Source: JAVBUP01 sp031555175 (lineage in GTDB: Bacteria > Bacillota_I > Bacilli_A > Erysipelotrichales > Coprobacillaceae). From it: a stretch of 18,545 nt of DNA. A model generated the notes under the pieces. It was not told where the DNA came from and ran no database searches. It saw only the letters and a program-made list of their open reading frames with translations. Of this stretch, positions 7,459-14,538 are shown in pieces. The DNA is taken from positions 1 to 18,545 of the forward strand of contig JAVBUP010000033.1 of the NCBI GenBank assembly GCA_031555175.1, written 5' to 3'. A program made the translations under genes and the position numbers. Every line of letters begins with the position of its first letter. Position 1 is the first letter of the stretch.

Positions 7459-8393
7459 TTGCTTTTAAAGTAAACACACAAGCTATTTTAGCTATAAATA
7501 TCATCAGTATTATTAGCTTTATATTGCTGCAAATATATGATCTTATTAGAAGAAAAAAGTTTTATGATGCTTTCATGAATAACTTGGAGCAACTTGATCA
7601 AAAATATTTAATTGTAGAAATGCTCAATAGACCAAACTTTTATGATGGACAAATATTATATGAATCACTATATGAAATTGATAAGTCAATGAATGAAAAT
7701 GTGAGAATATACAGAGATAATTTAAAAGAATTTAAAGATTTTTTAGAAATATGGGTGCATGAAGCAAAACTGCCATTAGCGACTGCCAATTTAATATTAC
7801 ATAATCAAAAAGGTAATAATGATACGAGGTTATCATTACAATTATCGAGAATAAATGATAATATTGAGCAAGTTTTATATTATGCTAGAAGTGAGCATTC
7901 TGAAAAAGATTACTTAATTAAAGAAGCAAATTTGAGTAAGACAATTGCTAGTGTTTTAATGCGTAATAAAGATTTATTGTTGGAGAATAAAATAGAAGTC
8001 ATAATTGAGACAATTGATACTATTGTTATGACTGATTCAAAATGGTTAGAGTTTATCATTAATCAAATTGTAAATAATAGTATAAAATATTCTAAAAATG
8101 ATGATGATTCATTTTTAAAGATATCACTTAAGGAGAATAGAGATAGTGTAACTTTAATAATCCTTGATAATGGCATTGGTATAAATGATGCCGATATTAG
8201 CAAAGTATTTGAAAAATCATTTACTGGTCATAATGGAAGATCTCGTCAAACATCCACTGGTATGGGATTGTATATTGCAAAGAATTTATGTTCTAAATTA
8301 GGCCATCATATAGCAATAAAATCACAAGAAAACAAGTTTACTGAAGTAAGCATAACTTTTTATAGAAATGATTTTTATAATGTTGCTAAGTAA
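7452..8393 (+). CDS. BceS-like sensor histidine kinase, N-terminus out of frame
   Basis: This would be the partner kinase of the regulator. From the GTG at 7452 it has 313 residues, with one clear membrane helix (about 9-28) and the family-typical segment RRKKFYDAF...LDQKYLI. A dimerisation/phosphoacceptor helix follows with WVHEAKLPLA (His103), then a full ATPase domain: N box NQIVNN (Asn208), G1 LDNGIGI (Asp239) and STGMGLYIAK. Family members have two membrane helices; the first is encoded in a different frame at 7375-7458, and no ribosome site precedes the GTG. The motif after the His reads HEAKLP, where these kinases normally have HExKTP, so the Thr linked to phosphatase activity is Leu. 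It may be a recent pseudogene, a sequencing error, or a coupled two-part gene. Confidence 0.85.
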   Translation: MLIAFKVNTQAILAINIISIISFILLQIYDLIRRKKFYDAFMNNLEQLDQKYLIVEMLNRPNFYDGQILYESLYEIDKSMNENVRIYRDNLKEFKDFLEIWVHEAKLPLATANLILHNQKGNNDTRLSLQLSRINDNIEQVLYYARSEHSEKDYLIKEANLSKTIASVLMRNKDLLLENKIEVIIETIDTIVMTDSKWLEFIINQIVNNSIKYSKNDDDSFLKISLKENRDSVTLIILDNGIGINDADISKVFEKSFTGHNGRSRQTSTGMGLYIAKNLCSKLGHHIAIKSQENKFTEVSITFYRNDFYNVAK

Positions 8394-8416
8394 CCTTACA
8401 GAAATGTAAGGTTTTG
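8392..8416 (+). promoter_or_regulatory. Bce-type regulator operator that also forms a terminator-like hairpin
   Basis: AACCTTACA (8392-8400), GAAA, TGTAAGGTT (8405-8413) is a perfect 9-bp palindrome. Its core, TTACA-N4-TGTAA, is the published operator type of BceR-like regulators (TNACA-N4-TGTAA). It overlaps the kinase stop codon, and its centre lies about 62 bases before the predicted start of ABC-gene transcription. The same bases form a GAAA-capped hairpin followed by TTTTG, so it may also weakly terminate kinase mRNA. The operator reading is favoured by motif and position. Confidence 0.65.
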
Positions 8417-8452
8417 TAATATTAGAATAGCGACTAACTATTAGTAGTAATC

Positions 8453-8458
8453 TATACT
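8453..8458 (+). promoter_or_regulatory. Candidate -10 box of the ABC transporter operon
   Basis: TATACT lies 22 bases before the ATPase start codon. No acceptable -35 exists at the right distance (about 8430-8435, GCGACT), which fits a promoter that needs an activator bound upstream at 8392-8413. A short palindrome, ACTAA-CTA-TTAGT, occupies 8433-8445. Confidence 0.45.
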
Positions 8459-8480
8459 AATATCGAAAGGAGTTTAAATT

Positions 8481-9248
8481 ATGTCAACAATTTTAAAAAT
8501 AGATAAAGTAGAGAAGTATTATGGAAGTAAATCAAGTCTTACCAAAGCAATTGATGATATTTCTTTCGATATTGAGAAAGGGGAATTCGTCGCAATTATG
8601 GGAGCTAATGGGAGTGGTAAAACTACATTACTAAATTGCATATCGACAATTGATAGAGTTACATCTGGTCATATTTATGTCGATGGAGTTGATATTACTA
8701 AGATTAAAGGTAATTCGTTAAATAAGTTTAGAAGAGAAAAACTTGGTTTTGTGTTTCAAGACTTTAATCTTTTAGATACACTTACTGCATATGAGAATAT
8801 TGCCTTAGCATTGTCAATACAAAACGCTGATTTTAACAAAATAGATAAAGCGGTACGTAATATTGCGCTTAAATTGAATATCAGTGATGTTTTACATAAA
8901 TATCCATACCAAATGAGTGGTGGACAAAAACAAAGAGTTGCTTCTGCACGAGCTTTAGTAACAAATCCAAAACTAGTATTAGCAGATGAGCCAACTGGAG
9001 CACTTGATTCAAAGTCTTCTAAAATGTTGCTAGAAAGCTTTAACTATTTAAATGATACTCTAAATACAACTATTTTAATGGTTACTCACGATTCGTTTTC
9101 AGCTAGTTATGCAAATAGAGTAGTCTTTATAAAAGATGGAAAACTATTTACAGAAATATATAAAGGTAATAGCTCTAGAAAACAATTCTTTGATAAGATA
9201 ATCAATGTAGTAACTTTACTTGGAGGCGACTTAAATGAAGCCCTATAG
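8481..9248 (+). CDS. BceA-like ABC transporter ATP-binding protein
   Basis: This cytoplasmic ATPase powers the permease encoded next. Its 255 residues show Walker A GANGSGKTT (41-49), Q-loop Gln93 (FVFQDFNLLD), signature SGGQKQR (about 146-152), Walker B LVLADEPTGALD (165-176) and the H-loop MVTHDS. The FQDFNLLDTLT and DEPTGALD forms are typical of the MacB/LolD/BceA group. AAAGGAG at 8466-8472 places the ATG at 8481. The stop overlaps the permease start by 14 bases, so translation is coupled. With the regulator and kinase upstream, it likely belongs to a peptide-antibiotic sensing and resistance module; the substrate (for example bacitracin or a lantibiotic) cannot be told from sequence. Confidence 0.95.
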   Translation: MSTILKIDKVEKYYGSKSSLTKAIDDISFDIEKGEFVAIMGANGSGKTTLLNCISTIDRVTSGHIYVDGVDITKIKGNSLNKFRREKLGFVFQDFNLLDTLTAYENIALALSIQNADFNKIDKAVRNIALKLNISDVLHKYPYQMSGGQKQRVASARALVTNPKLVLADEPTGALDSKSSKMLLESFNYLNDTLNTTILMVTHDSFSASYANRVVFIKDGKLFTEIYKGNSSRKQFFDKIINVVTLLGGDLNEAL

Positions 9249-11280
9249 ATTATTATTAAAGAATATAAAGAAAAGTATTAAGGATTATGCTATATATTTC
9301 TTTACGTTGATATTAGGGGTAGCAATATTCTATGTGTTTAATGCAATTGAAAGCCAAGCTGTTTCTTTAACAGTTTCTCAATCTTCTAACAGGATTATTC
9401 AATTAATGAATACAATAATGTCTGGATTGAGCGTATTTTTAGCCATTGTCTTAGGATTTCTTATAATCTATGCAAGCAGATTCTTAATGAAGCGTCGTAA
9501 CAATGAATTTGGGGTATATTTAACACTTGGTATGAGTAAGAGAAATATCTCGATGGTATTATTCTTTGAGACATTATTAATAGGACTAGCATCTTTAATA
9601 GTTGGATTGATTTTTGGTACTGCATTATCGCAACTAATGAGTCTTTTAGTCATTAATATGTTTGAAGCTGATATGTCGGATTTCGCTTTTAGGTTTTCAA
9701 CTTCGGCATGTATAAAAACGCTTATATATTTCAGTATAATATATTTGTTGCTAATGATATTTAATACAATTACAATTGGTAAATGTAAGTTAATTGACCT
9801 ATTATATGCGAATCGTAAATCTGAAGAGGTTAAACTTAAAAACCCAGTGGTTTGTGTTGCAGTATTTGTAATTGCAGCCTCAATTCTTGGATATGCCTAT
9901 TATCTAGTTACTGCTGGAATAACACATATTGAGACTGCCGATAAAATTATGATACCTATAATAATGGGAATAGTGTCCACATTCTTCATATTTTGGTCAT
10001 TATCTGGGTTAGCATTGAGAATTATTATGAGTATGAAAAATACTTATTATCATAATCTAAACAGTTTTACGCTTAGACAGTTGAGTAGTAAAATCAATAC
10101 TACAGTGTTTTCTATGACAACAATATGCTTAATGTTATTTGTAACAATTACAGTGCTATCTAGTTCTTTATCTATTAAAAATACAACTACCAGTAATTTA
10201 ATTAAATTAACGCCAGTTGATATGCAAATTGAGAAGAGATTAGATTTAGAAGCTAGTAATACAGTTAACTATAGTAAAGAACAGATAGCTGATTTCAAAT
10301 TAAGCATTAGCGAATCATTAAATAAATTAGAATTTAATGTAGATAAATACTTAATTAATATGTTTGAGTTTAACACATATAGAAGCTTTGATATTACTTT
10401 TCAAGATACATTAGGATCATCATTTGAAGAAGTTAGCGATGAATATCCACATTTGGTATATCATGAACGTGAAATACTAGTTAAAATTAGCGATTATAAT
10501 CGATTGGCTAGATTATATGGGATGCAAGAGATTGACTTGGGGCCAAATGAATATTTTATTATTGCAAATTATGAGATGTTTGGTGAAATAAGAAATATTG
10601 CACTTAAAAACAATGAATCAATTACAATTCTAAATAAGAATTACTTACCAAAATTTGATAAATACTTAGAAGGATTTATTTATATGGCAAGAAATCCATC
10701 AAATTTAGGTGTATTTATTGTTCCGGATGAAGCAGTGGATGAATCTATGCATAGTTCAACTATTATGGTGGCTGATTATCAAGCATCCACGAAGGAAGAA
10801 AAAGAGGCAATTGAAAATATCGTATCCAATTTTACTGATAAGAGCTATTATATGAACACCCAACTTCAAATCAATTCTAAAATTGTGAATTATGAAGCTA
10901 GCATTGGTTCAAGTGCCATGGTTACTTTTATTGGGTTATATTTGGGAATCATTTTCTTAATTTCATGTGCTGCAATTTTAGCATTAAAAGAATTGTCAGA
11001 GAGTAGTGATAACAAAGATCGCTTCACTGTCTTAAGAAAAATTGGAACTGATGAAAAAATGATTAATAAGGCATTGTTTAATCAGATTTTGCTATTCTTC
11101 ATGTTCCCATTAATTCTCTCAATAATCCATTCTATTTTCGGTATTCAATTCTGTAATAATACTTTATTATCAATAGGAGTAGACTACCTATTACCATCTA
11201 TTGCATTAACTGCTGTGTTACTAGTGTTTATTTTGGTGGTTACTTATTCATTACTTATTATTGCAGTAAAAGTATTATAA
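9235..11280 (+). CDS. BceB-like FtsX-family ABC permease with large extracellular domain
   Basis: The 681-residue membrane protein has the 10-helix plan of BceB permeases: helices near residues 18-37, 66-84, 104-130, 160-179, 202-224, 237-263 and 292-314, then a roughly 245-residue extracellular domain (about 315-560), then three final helices. FtsX-like motifs flank helices 2-4 (NEFGVYLTLGMSKRNI) and 8-9 (FTVLRKIGTDEKMI). BceB proteins are about 650 residues, so this one is slightly long. In this family the large loop binds the antibiotic or its lipid complex and the transporter also activates the kinase, so the state of the kinase N-terminus matters. GGAGGCGAC at 9222-9230, inside the ATPase gene, sets the ATG at 9235. 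Confidence 0.94.
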   Translation: MKPYRLLLKNIKKSIKDYAIYFFTLILGVAIFYVFNAIESQAVSLTVSQSSNRIIQLMNTIMSGLSVFLAIVLGFLIIYASRFLMKRRNNEFGVYLTLGMSKRNISMVLFFETLLIGLASLIVGLIFGTALSQLMSLLVINMFEADMSDFAFRFSTSACIKTLIYFSIIYLLLMIFNTITIGKCKLIDLLYANRKSEEVKLKNPVVCVAVFVIAASILGYAYYLVTAGITHIETADKIMIPIIMGIVSTFFIFWSLSGLALRIIMSMKNTYYHNLNSFTLRQLSSKINTTVFSMTTICLMLFVTITVLSSSLSIKNTTTSNLIKLTPVDMQIEKRLDLEASNTVNYSKEQIADFKLSISESLNKLEFNVDKYLINMFEFNTYRSFDITFQDTLGSSFEEVSDEYPHLVYHEREILVKISDYNRLARLYGMQEIDLGPNEYFIIANYEMFGEIRNIALKNNESITILNKNYLPKFDKYLEGFIYMARNPSNLGVFIVPDEAVDESMHSSTIMVADYQASTKEEKEAIENIVSNFTDKSYYMNTQLQINSKIVNYEASIGSSAMVTFIGLYLGIIFLISCAAILALKELSESSDNKDRFTVLRKIGTDEKMINKALFNQILLFFMFPLILSIIHSIFGIQFCNNTLLSIGVDYLLPSIALTAVLLVFILVVTYSLLIIAVKVL

Positions 11281-11287
11281 AAGATAA

Positions 11288-11316
11288 CTAAAAAAGGGCT
11301 TATGCCCTTATTTTAG
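11288..11316. terminator. Bidirectional terminator between convergent genes
   Basis: AAGGGC (11294-11299), TTAT, GCCCTT (11304-11309) has T-rich DNA on the + side and a six-T run on the minus strand. It ends the ABC operon on the + strand and, more strongly, the thermonuclease gene on the minus strand, overlapping the latter's stop codon. Confidence 0.8.
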
Positions 11317-12084
11317 TATATATGCAAAGCGTGTTCCACCGTTTTTACAAACTATAGTTGTTATGCTAGTACCTTTTTGAGTACTAGCATTTATATTCCA
11401 TGTCCAAGTTATTAGTCCATTGGTATCTGCCTTTTTATTACCTAATCCTTTGGCAGAAGATACGCTACCGCTAGGTAATTTAAATTGTACTTCACATTCT
11501 TCTTTTGCCTTAGTTTTTATTGTTATATGGCTTTCTCCAGCCTCAATTTTATAATCAATAAGTTCAACATTTTGGAATGATTTATCAGAATAAATACCTT
11601 TATGATTTAACGAGCCATCATTGAAGGCAGTTACAATTTTTTCCTCATATTTATAATCTCCATAATCATAAAAATCTTCAACTAAACCATAAAGAGCAAG
11701 TTGCTCTTGCAACAGTTTACCATCAACATATATCCATCCTAATGTGCGATCATATTTATCTTTGGTTTCACCATCATACTCTATTTCAATTTTACTAGCA
11801 GTTTCTAACGCATTGCATGTATAAGCAGAGGCTTCTTTTCCAAATGGTTCTATTTCAATAGTACTCTCAGGCGTATCTACGAAGAGAAATCTAGTCTTTC
11901 CTACAGGATCATTGAATACTGCAGTATCGCCATCAACACATTTTTTTAATGTTACGACTTCTCTGGTATTGTCCTTCGAATTATTTATAGTTTCAGTTTC
12001 ATTATCAATAAAAAAATGATAAACTAATGCAATTATAACAAATATTATAATGCTAAAAATTTTTTCTTTTTGTTTCTTAGTCAT
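11308..12084 (-). CDS. Membrane-anchored thermonuclease (SNase-like) with C-terminal domain
   Basis: This is a calcium-dependent nuclease of the staphylococcal nuclease family, predicted to be tethered outside the cell. A membrane helix lies at about residues 9-27 with no obvious cleavage site. The SNase domain (about 43-167) keeps the catalytic set: Asp53 (CVDGDT), Arg65, Asp70 and Glu73 (RFLFVDTPES), and Arg113 (KYDRTLGWIY). GKLLQEQLALYGLVE is also family-typical. Residues about 172-258 form an extra, probably beta-rich domain (IKTKAKEECEVQFKLP, ITWTWNI) that I cannot name. AAGGGGA on the minus strand (12091-12097) supports the ATG at 12084. The only minus-strand gene between 1 and 18371, it faces the ABC permease and diverges from a signal peptidase gene. 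Likely roles are nutrient scavenging or extracellular DNA turnover. Confidence 0.93.
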   Translation of the reverse strand: MTKKQKEKIFSIIIFVIIALVYHFFIDNETETINNSKDNTREVVTLKKCVDGDTAVFNDPVGKTRFLFVDTPESTIEIEPFGKEASAYTCNALETASKIEIEYDGETKDKYDRTLGWIYVDGKLLQEQLALYGLVEDFYDYGDYKYEEKIVTAFNDGSLNHKGIYSDKSFQNVELIDYKIEAGESHITIKTKAKEECEVQFKLPSGSVSSAKGLGNKKADTNGLITWTWNINASTQKGTSITTIVCKNGGTRFAYILK

Positions 12085-12106
12085 ATCGTATCCCCTTACT
12101 GTATAT

Positions 12107-12136
12107 ATAATAACACTATGATATCTTTAAGGTAAA
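12107..12136 (-). promoter_or_regulatory. Candidate promoter of the thermonuclease gene
   Basis: On the minus strand, TTTACC (12131-12136) and TATTAT (12107-12112) are 18 bases apart, with an extended -10 (TGtTATTAT). Transcription would start near 12100, just before the ribosome site. Confidence 0.45.
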
Positions 12137-12149
12137 GAGATAAAAGCAT

Positions 12150-12167
12150 AATGTAATGGTTTACATT
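12150..12167. promoter_or_regulatory. Palindrome between divergent promoters, likely operator
   Basis: AATGTAA-TGGT-TTACATT is a perfect 7-bp inverted repeat with a 4-bp spacer. Its centre is about 58 bases from the predicted thermonuclease transcription start and about 55 from that of the signal peptidase gene, so one dimeric regulator could act on both. It resembles the Bce-type operator with the half-sites reversed (TGTAA-N4-TTACA), so the same regulator is not expected to bind. Confidence 0.45.
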
Positions 12168-12177
12168 TAAATTACCC

Positions 12178-12207
12178 TTGAATATATTAAAAATACTGTG
12201 TTATACT
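12178..12207 (+). promoter_or_regulatory. Promoter of the signal peptidase gene
   Basis: TTGAAT (12178-12183) and TATACT (12202-12207) are 18 bases apart, with an extended -10 (TGtTATACT). Confidence 0.55.
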
Positions 12208-12228
12208 ACCATTTGGGAGAGTGATTAC

Positions 12229-12705
12229 ATGAATAAAAACAAATATATTAATGTATTCTTATTAACTTTCCTAATTATGAATATAGGCATGTTCTTTGTC
12301 GCTCCATTAAGAGTAACTGGCTATTCTATGGAACCTACGATTTCTAATAATTCTATTGTATTAGTTTACAAATACCATTTGCGAAACTATCAACCAAAAA
12401 TCAATGATATTGTAATGATTGATAGTAGAGAATTAGTAGAGTCAGATGATCGAATAATTAAAAGAGTCATTGCTATTGAAGGTGATACAGTTGAATTTAA
12501 GAATAATGATATTTATGTGAATAATGTATTGGTAGCTGAAGATTATATTATTAAAAATGAAGAATACTTTGATTGGAAATTTACTGTTGGTGAAGGCGAA
12601 GTATTTGTTCTGGGAGATAACCGTGACATCAGTTTTGACTCTAGATATTTTGGAAGTATTGATTACAGAAGTGATGTTATAGGAAAAGTTATATTTCATT
12701 TTTAG
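12229..12705 (+). CDS. Type I signal peptidase
   Basis: This membrane serine protease removes signal peptides from secreted proteins on the outer face of the membrane. From the ATG at 12229 it has 158 residues: an N-terminal membrane helix (about 7-26), the catalytic Ser33 in GYSMEPTI, the general-base Lys78 in RIIKRVIAIEGD, and box E (VLGDNRDISFDSRYFGSI) near 127-144. This is the compact Gram-positive form. The upstream in-frame TTG at 12178 is the -35 box, not a start; GGGAGAGTGAT at 12215-12225 supports the ATG. The gene has its own promoter and terminator, so it is probably a single-gene unit. Nothing shows whether it is the main cellular enzyme (SipS/SipT type) or a specialised copy. Confidence 0.94.
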   Translation: MNKNKYINVFLLTFLIMNIGMFFVAPLRVTGYSMEPTISNNSIVLVYKYHLRNYQPKINDIVMIDSRELVESDDRIIKRVIAIEGDTVEFKNNDIYVNNVLVAEDYIIKNEEYFDWKFTVGEGEVFVLGDNRDISFDSRYFGSIDYRSDVIGKVIFHF

Positions 12706-12726
12706 AAGCTTATGCTTCTTTTTTTG
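12704..12726 (+). terminator. Terminator after the signal peptidase gene
   Basis: AGAAGC, TTAT loop, GCTTCT, then six Ts (12720-12725). It starts within the signal peptidase stop codon and isolates this gene from the spoVA operon. It uses the same TTAT loop as the terminator at 11294-11309. Confidence 0.85.
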
Positions 12727-12754
12727 TATATTTGGAACTCCATTGATAACACTA
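12726..12754 (+). promoter_or_regulatory. Possible forespore sigma-factor promoter of spoVA
   Basis: GTATA (12726-12730) and GATAACACTA (12745-12754) resemble the sigma-F/sigma-G type -35 (GyaTA) and sigma-F -10 (GGnrAnAnTw) boxes. The spacer is 14 bases, slightly short, and the leader would be only about 11 bases with the ribosome site at its very start. No good vegetative promoter is visible here, and spoVA operons are forespore-expressed in Bacillus. The call is tentative. Confidence 0.3.
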
Positions 12755-12771
12755 AAGATGAGGTGAAATTA

Positions 12772-13206
12772 ATGGAAAAAAATTATTATGAATCGATAGC
12801 TAAACAACATCAACCAAAAAAGTCTAGAATTAAAAATTGTGTAATTGCTTTTCTGAGCGGTGGAACTTTGGCTTTATTTGCAGAGTGGTTAATGACTATG
12901 TATGCATCAACCTTAGAAATTTCAGAAAAGGATGCAGCAGTTCCTATGATTATAACTATTATTTTTATAGCATCATTGCTCACAGGGTTTGGTGTTTTTG
13001 ATAAAATAGCTAAATATTGTGGGGCTGGGACATTCATCCCAATTACTGGATTTGCTAATTCAATGACTAGTTCTGCACTTGAGAGCAAGAGTGAGGGACT
13101 AATATTTGGAATTGGTTCTAACATGTTTAAACTTGGAGGAACTGTAATTACTTATGGAATAGTTGCTTCCTATATTTTGGGGGTGATTCGTTATGTCTTC
13201 TTCTAA
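12772..13206 (+). CDS. spoVAC: Stage V sporulation protein AC
   Basis: SpoVAC is a membrane subunit of the channel that moves calcium dipicolinate into the developing spore and out at germination; the Bacillus protein behaves as a mechanosensitive channel. The 144 residues (Bacillus about 150) contain several membrane helices and the family motif CGAGTFIPITGFANSM at about residues 84-99. I chose the ATG at 12772, which has GAGGTGA at 12760-12766; an in-frame TTG at 12712 lies inside the preceding terminator. It is the first gene of spoVAC-D-Eb-F. The genes spoVAA, spoVAB and spoVAEa of Bacillus are absent here, as in the shorter C-D-E set known from clostridia. Confidence 0.95.
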   Translation: MEKNYYESIAKQHQPKKSRIKNCVIAFLSGGTLALFAEWLMTMYASTLEISEKDAAVPMIITIIFIASLLTGFGVFDKIAKYCGAGTFIPITGFANSMTSSALESKSEGLIFGIGSNMFKLGGTVITYGIVASYILGVIRYVFF

Positions 13207-14191
13207 TACGATTAAAATAAATGATGTATATATTGAAAGTAGTGGTACTTGTGTAGGACCAATGGAATTTGATGGTCCATTAGGTAATTATTTTGATTAT
13301 CATTATGATGACTTATATTGTGGTCAAAAGACTTTTGAAAAAGCAGAGAGAGAACTTGTAAAAAAAGCTATTGAATATGCATTAAAGAAAGTAAATCTTC
13401 AGATAAATGATATTGATATATCTTTAGGTGGAGATTTACTAAATCAAATCATTTCATCCAATTATATTGCAAAGGATCTTTCAACACCATTTATTGGTAT
13501 ATATGGTGCTTGCAGTAATGCAACGTTATCATTAGGACTTGCTAGTTTGTTGGTGTCTAGTAAGTTTTATAATAAAGTCTTGGCATTTACTTCAAGTCAT
13601 AACGCAACTGCCGAACGACAATATCGTTATCCTGTAGAATATGGAGTACAAAAGGCCATAACGTCTGAATATACAGTAACAGGAAGTGGGGCAGCAATAG
13701 TATCAAATAATGTATCTCGTATAAAAGTTGAATCAGTAACTTTTGGTAAAGTAATTGACCTAGAGCAAAATGATCCTAACGATATGGGAACTGCAATGGC
13801 ACCAGCTGCTTACGATACTCTTAAACAACACTTAAAAGATACTGGTAGAGAACACTCATATTATGACTTAATTTTAACTGGTGATCTGTCGTTAATTGGT
13901 AAAGGAATACTTATTGATTTATTCAAGAATGATGGTATTAATTTATATAATTATGATGATTGTGGCACAATGATATTTGATTTAAAAAATCAAGAAGTAT
14001 TTCAAGGAGGAAGTGGCTGTGGGTGTAGTGCAACAGTATACTATGGATATATACTGGAGCAAATGAAACTTAATAAATATAAACGAGTGTTATTAATGTC
14101 AACAGGGGCACTTTTATCACCAATGGCGGTTCAACAAGGCGAAAATATCCCTTGTATAGCTCATGCGGTAAGTTTGGAGGTAGTAGAATGA
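13193..14191 (+). CDS. spoVAD: Stage V sporulation protein AD
   Basis: SpoVAD is the peripheral, thiolase-fold subunit of the SpoVA channel that binds dipicolinic acid on the spore inner membrane. The 332 residues (Bacillus about 338) cover the whole family: the opening YIESSGTCVGPMEFDGPLG, YGACSNATLSLGLAS with Cys107 at the thiolase-like pocket, TSSHNATAERQYR, EYTVTGSGAA, and near the end GGSGCGCSATVYYGYIL and MSTGALLSPM. The Cys-Ser pair lies where the Bacillus protein is reported to bind dipicolinate. The start overlaps spoVAC by 14 bases behind GGGGGTGA (13179-13186), and the stop overlaps the next start (ATGA), so the operon is translationally coupled. Confidence 0.97.
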   Translation: MSSSNTIKINDVYIESSGTCVGPMEFDGPLGNYFDYHYDDLYCGQKTFEKAERELVKKAIEYALKKVNLQINDIDISLGGDLLNQIISSNYIAKDLSTPFIGIYGACSNATLSLGLASLLVSSKFYNKVLAFTSSHNATAERQYRYPVEYGVQKAITSEYTVTGSGAAIVSNNVSRIKVESVTFGKVIDLEQNDPNDMGTAMAPAAYDTLKQHLKDTGREHSYYDLILTGDLSLIGKGILIDLFKNDGINLYNYDDCGTMIFDLKNQEVFQGGSGCGCSATVYYGYILEQMKLNKYKRVLLMSTGALLSPMAVQQGENIPCIAHAVSLEVVE

Positions 14192-14538
14192 ATTATATAG
14201 GAGCATTTATAACATGCGGATTAATTTGTGTTATTGCGCAAATAATCTATGATAACTCAAAATGGACACCAGGTCATATTACATCATTATTTGTTGTATG
14301 TGGGGCTGTTCTTGACTTTTTTAATTTATACGATAATTTAATCGAATTTGGGCATGCAGGAGCATTATTGCCGATAACTAGCTTTGGTCATTCTATCATG
14401 CATGGTGCTATGGAAAAAACTGCCGAATTTGGAATATTTGGTATTCCTATGGGTATGTTTGAACTTACTGCCGCAGGAATAAGCAGCGCTATATTTTTTG
14501 CTTTCATTGTAGCTATTATATTTAAACCAAGATCATGA
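14188..14538 (+). CDS. spoVAE: Stage V sporulation protein AEb
   Basis: This small membrane subunit of the dipicolinate channel (116 residues, the same size as Bacillus SpoVAEb) has about three to four membrane helices. The motif FGHAGALLPITSFGHSIMHG parallels the CGAG-PITGFANSM motif of SpoVAC, showing that the two subunits are related. The ATG at 14188 overlaps the spoVAD stop (ATGA) and follows GGAGG at 14176-14180; an earlier in-frame ATG at 14152 lies inside spoVAD and lacks a ribosome site. The stop again overlaps the next start. Confidence 0.95.
   Translation: MNYIGAFITCGLICVIAQIIYDNSKWTPGHITSLFVVCGAVLDFFNLYDNLIEFGHAGALLPITSFGHSIMHGAMEKTAEFGIFGIPMGMFELTAAGISSAIFFAFIVAIIFKPRS

Noticed and set aside
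7440..7460. Programmed ribosomal frameshift in the kinase
   Set aside because: No X-XXY-YYZ slippery heptamer or downstream stimulatory stem is evident in the 10-base overlap. Mutation, sequence error or coupled restart are simpler.
12178..12228. TTG start that would extend the signal peptidase by 17 residues
   Set aside because: The TTG is part of a -35 box (TTGAAT) matched with an extended -10 at 12202-12207, so it lies upstream of transcription. The ATG at 12229 has the ribosome site.
12712..12771. TTG start that would extend SpoVAC by 20 residues
   Set aside because: The extension is translated from the terminator hairpin and its T run. The ATG at 12772 has GAGGTGA and gives the family length.
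14152..14187. Longer SpoVAEb start inside spoVAD
   Set aside because: It has no ribosome site and adds residues unlike the family. The ATG at 14188 overlaps the spoVAD stop and gives exactly the usual size.
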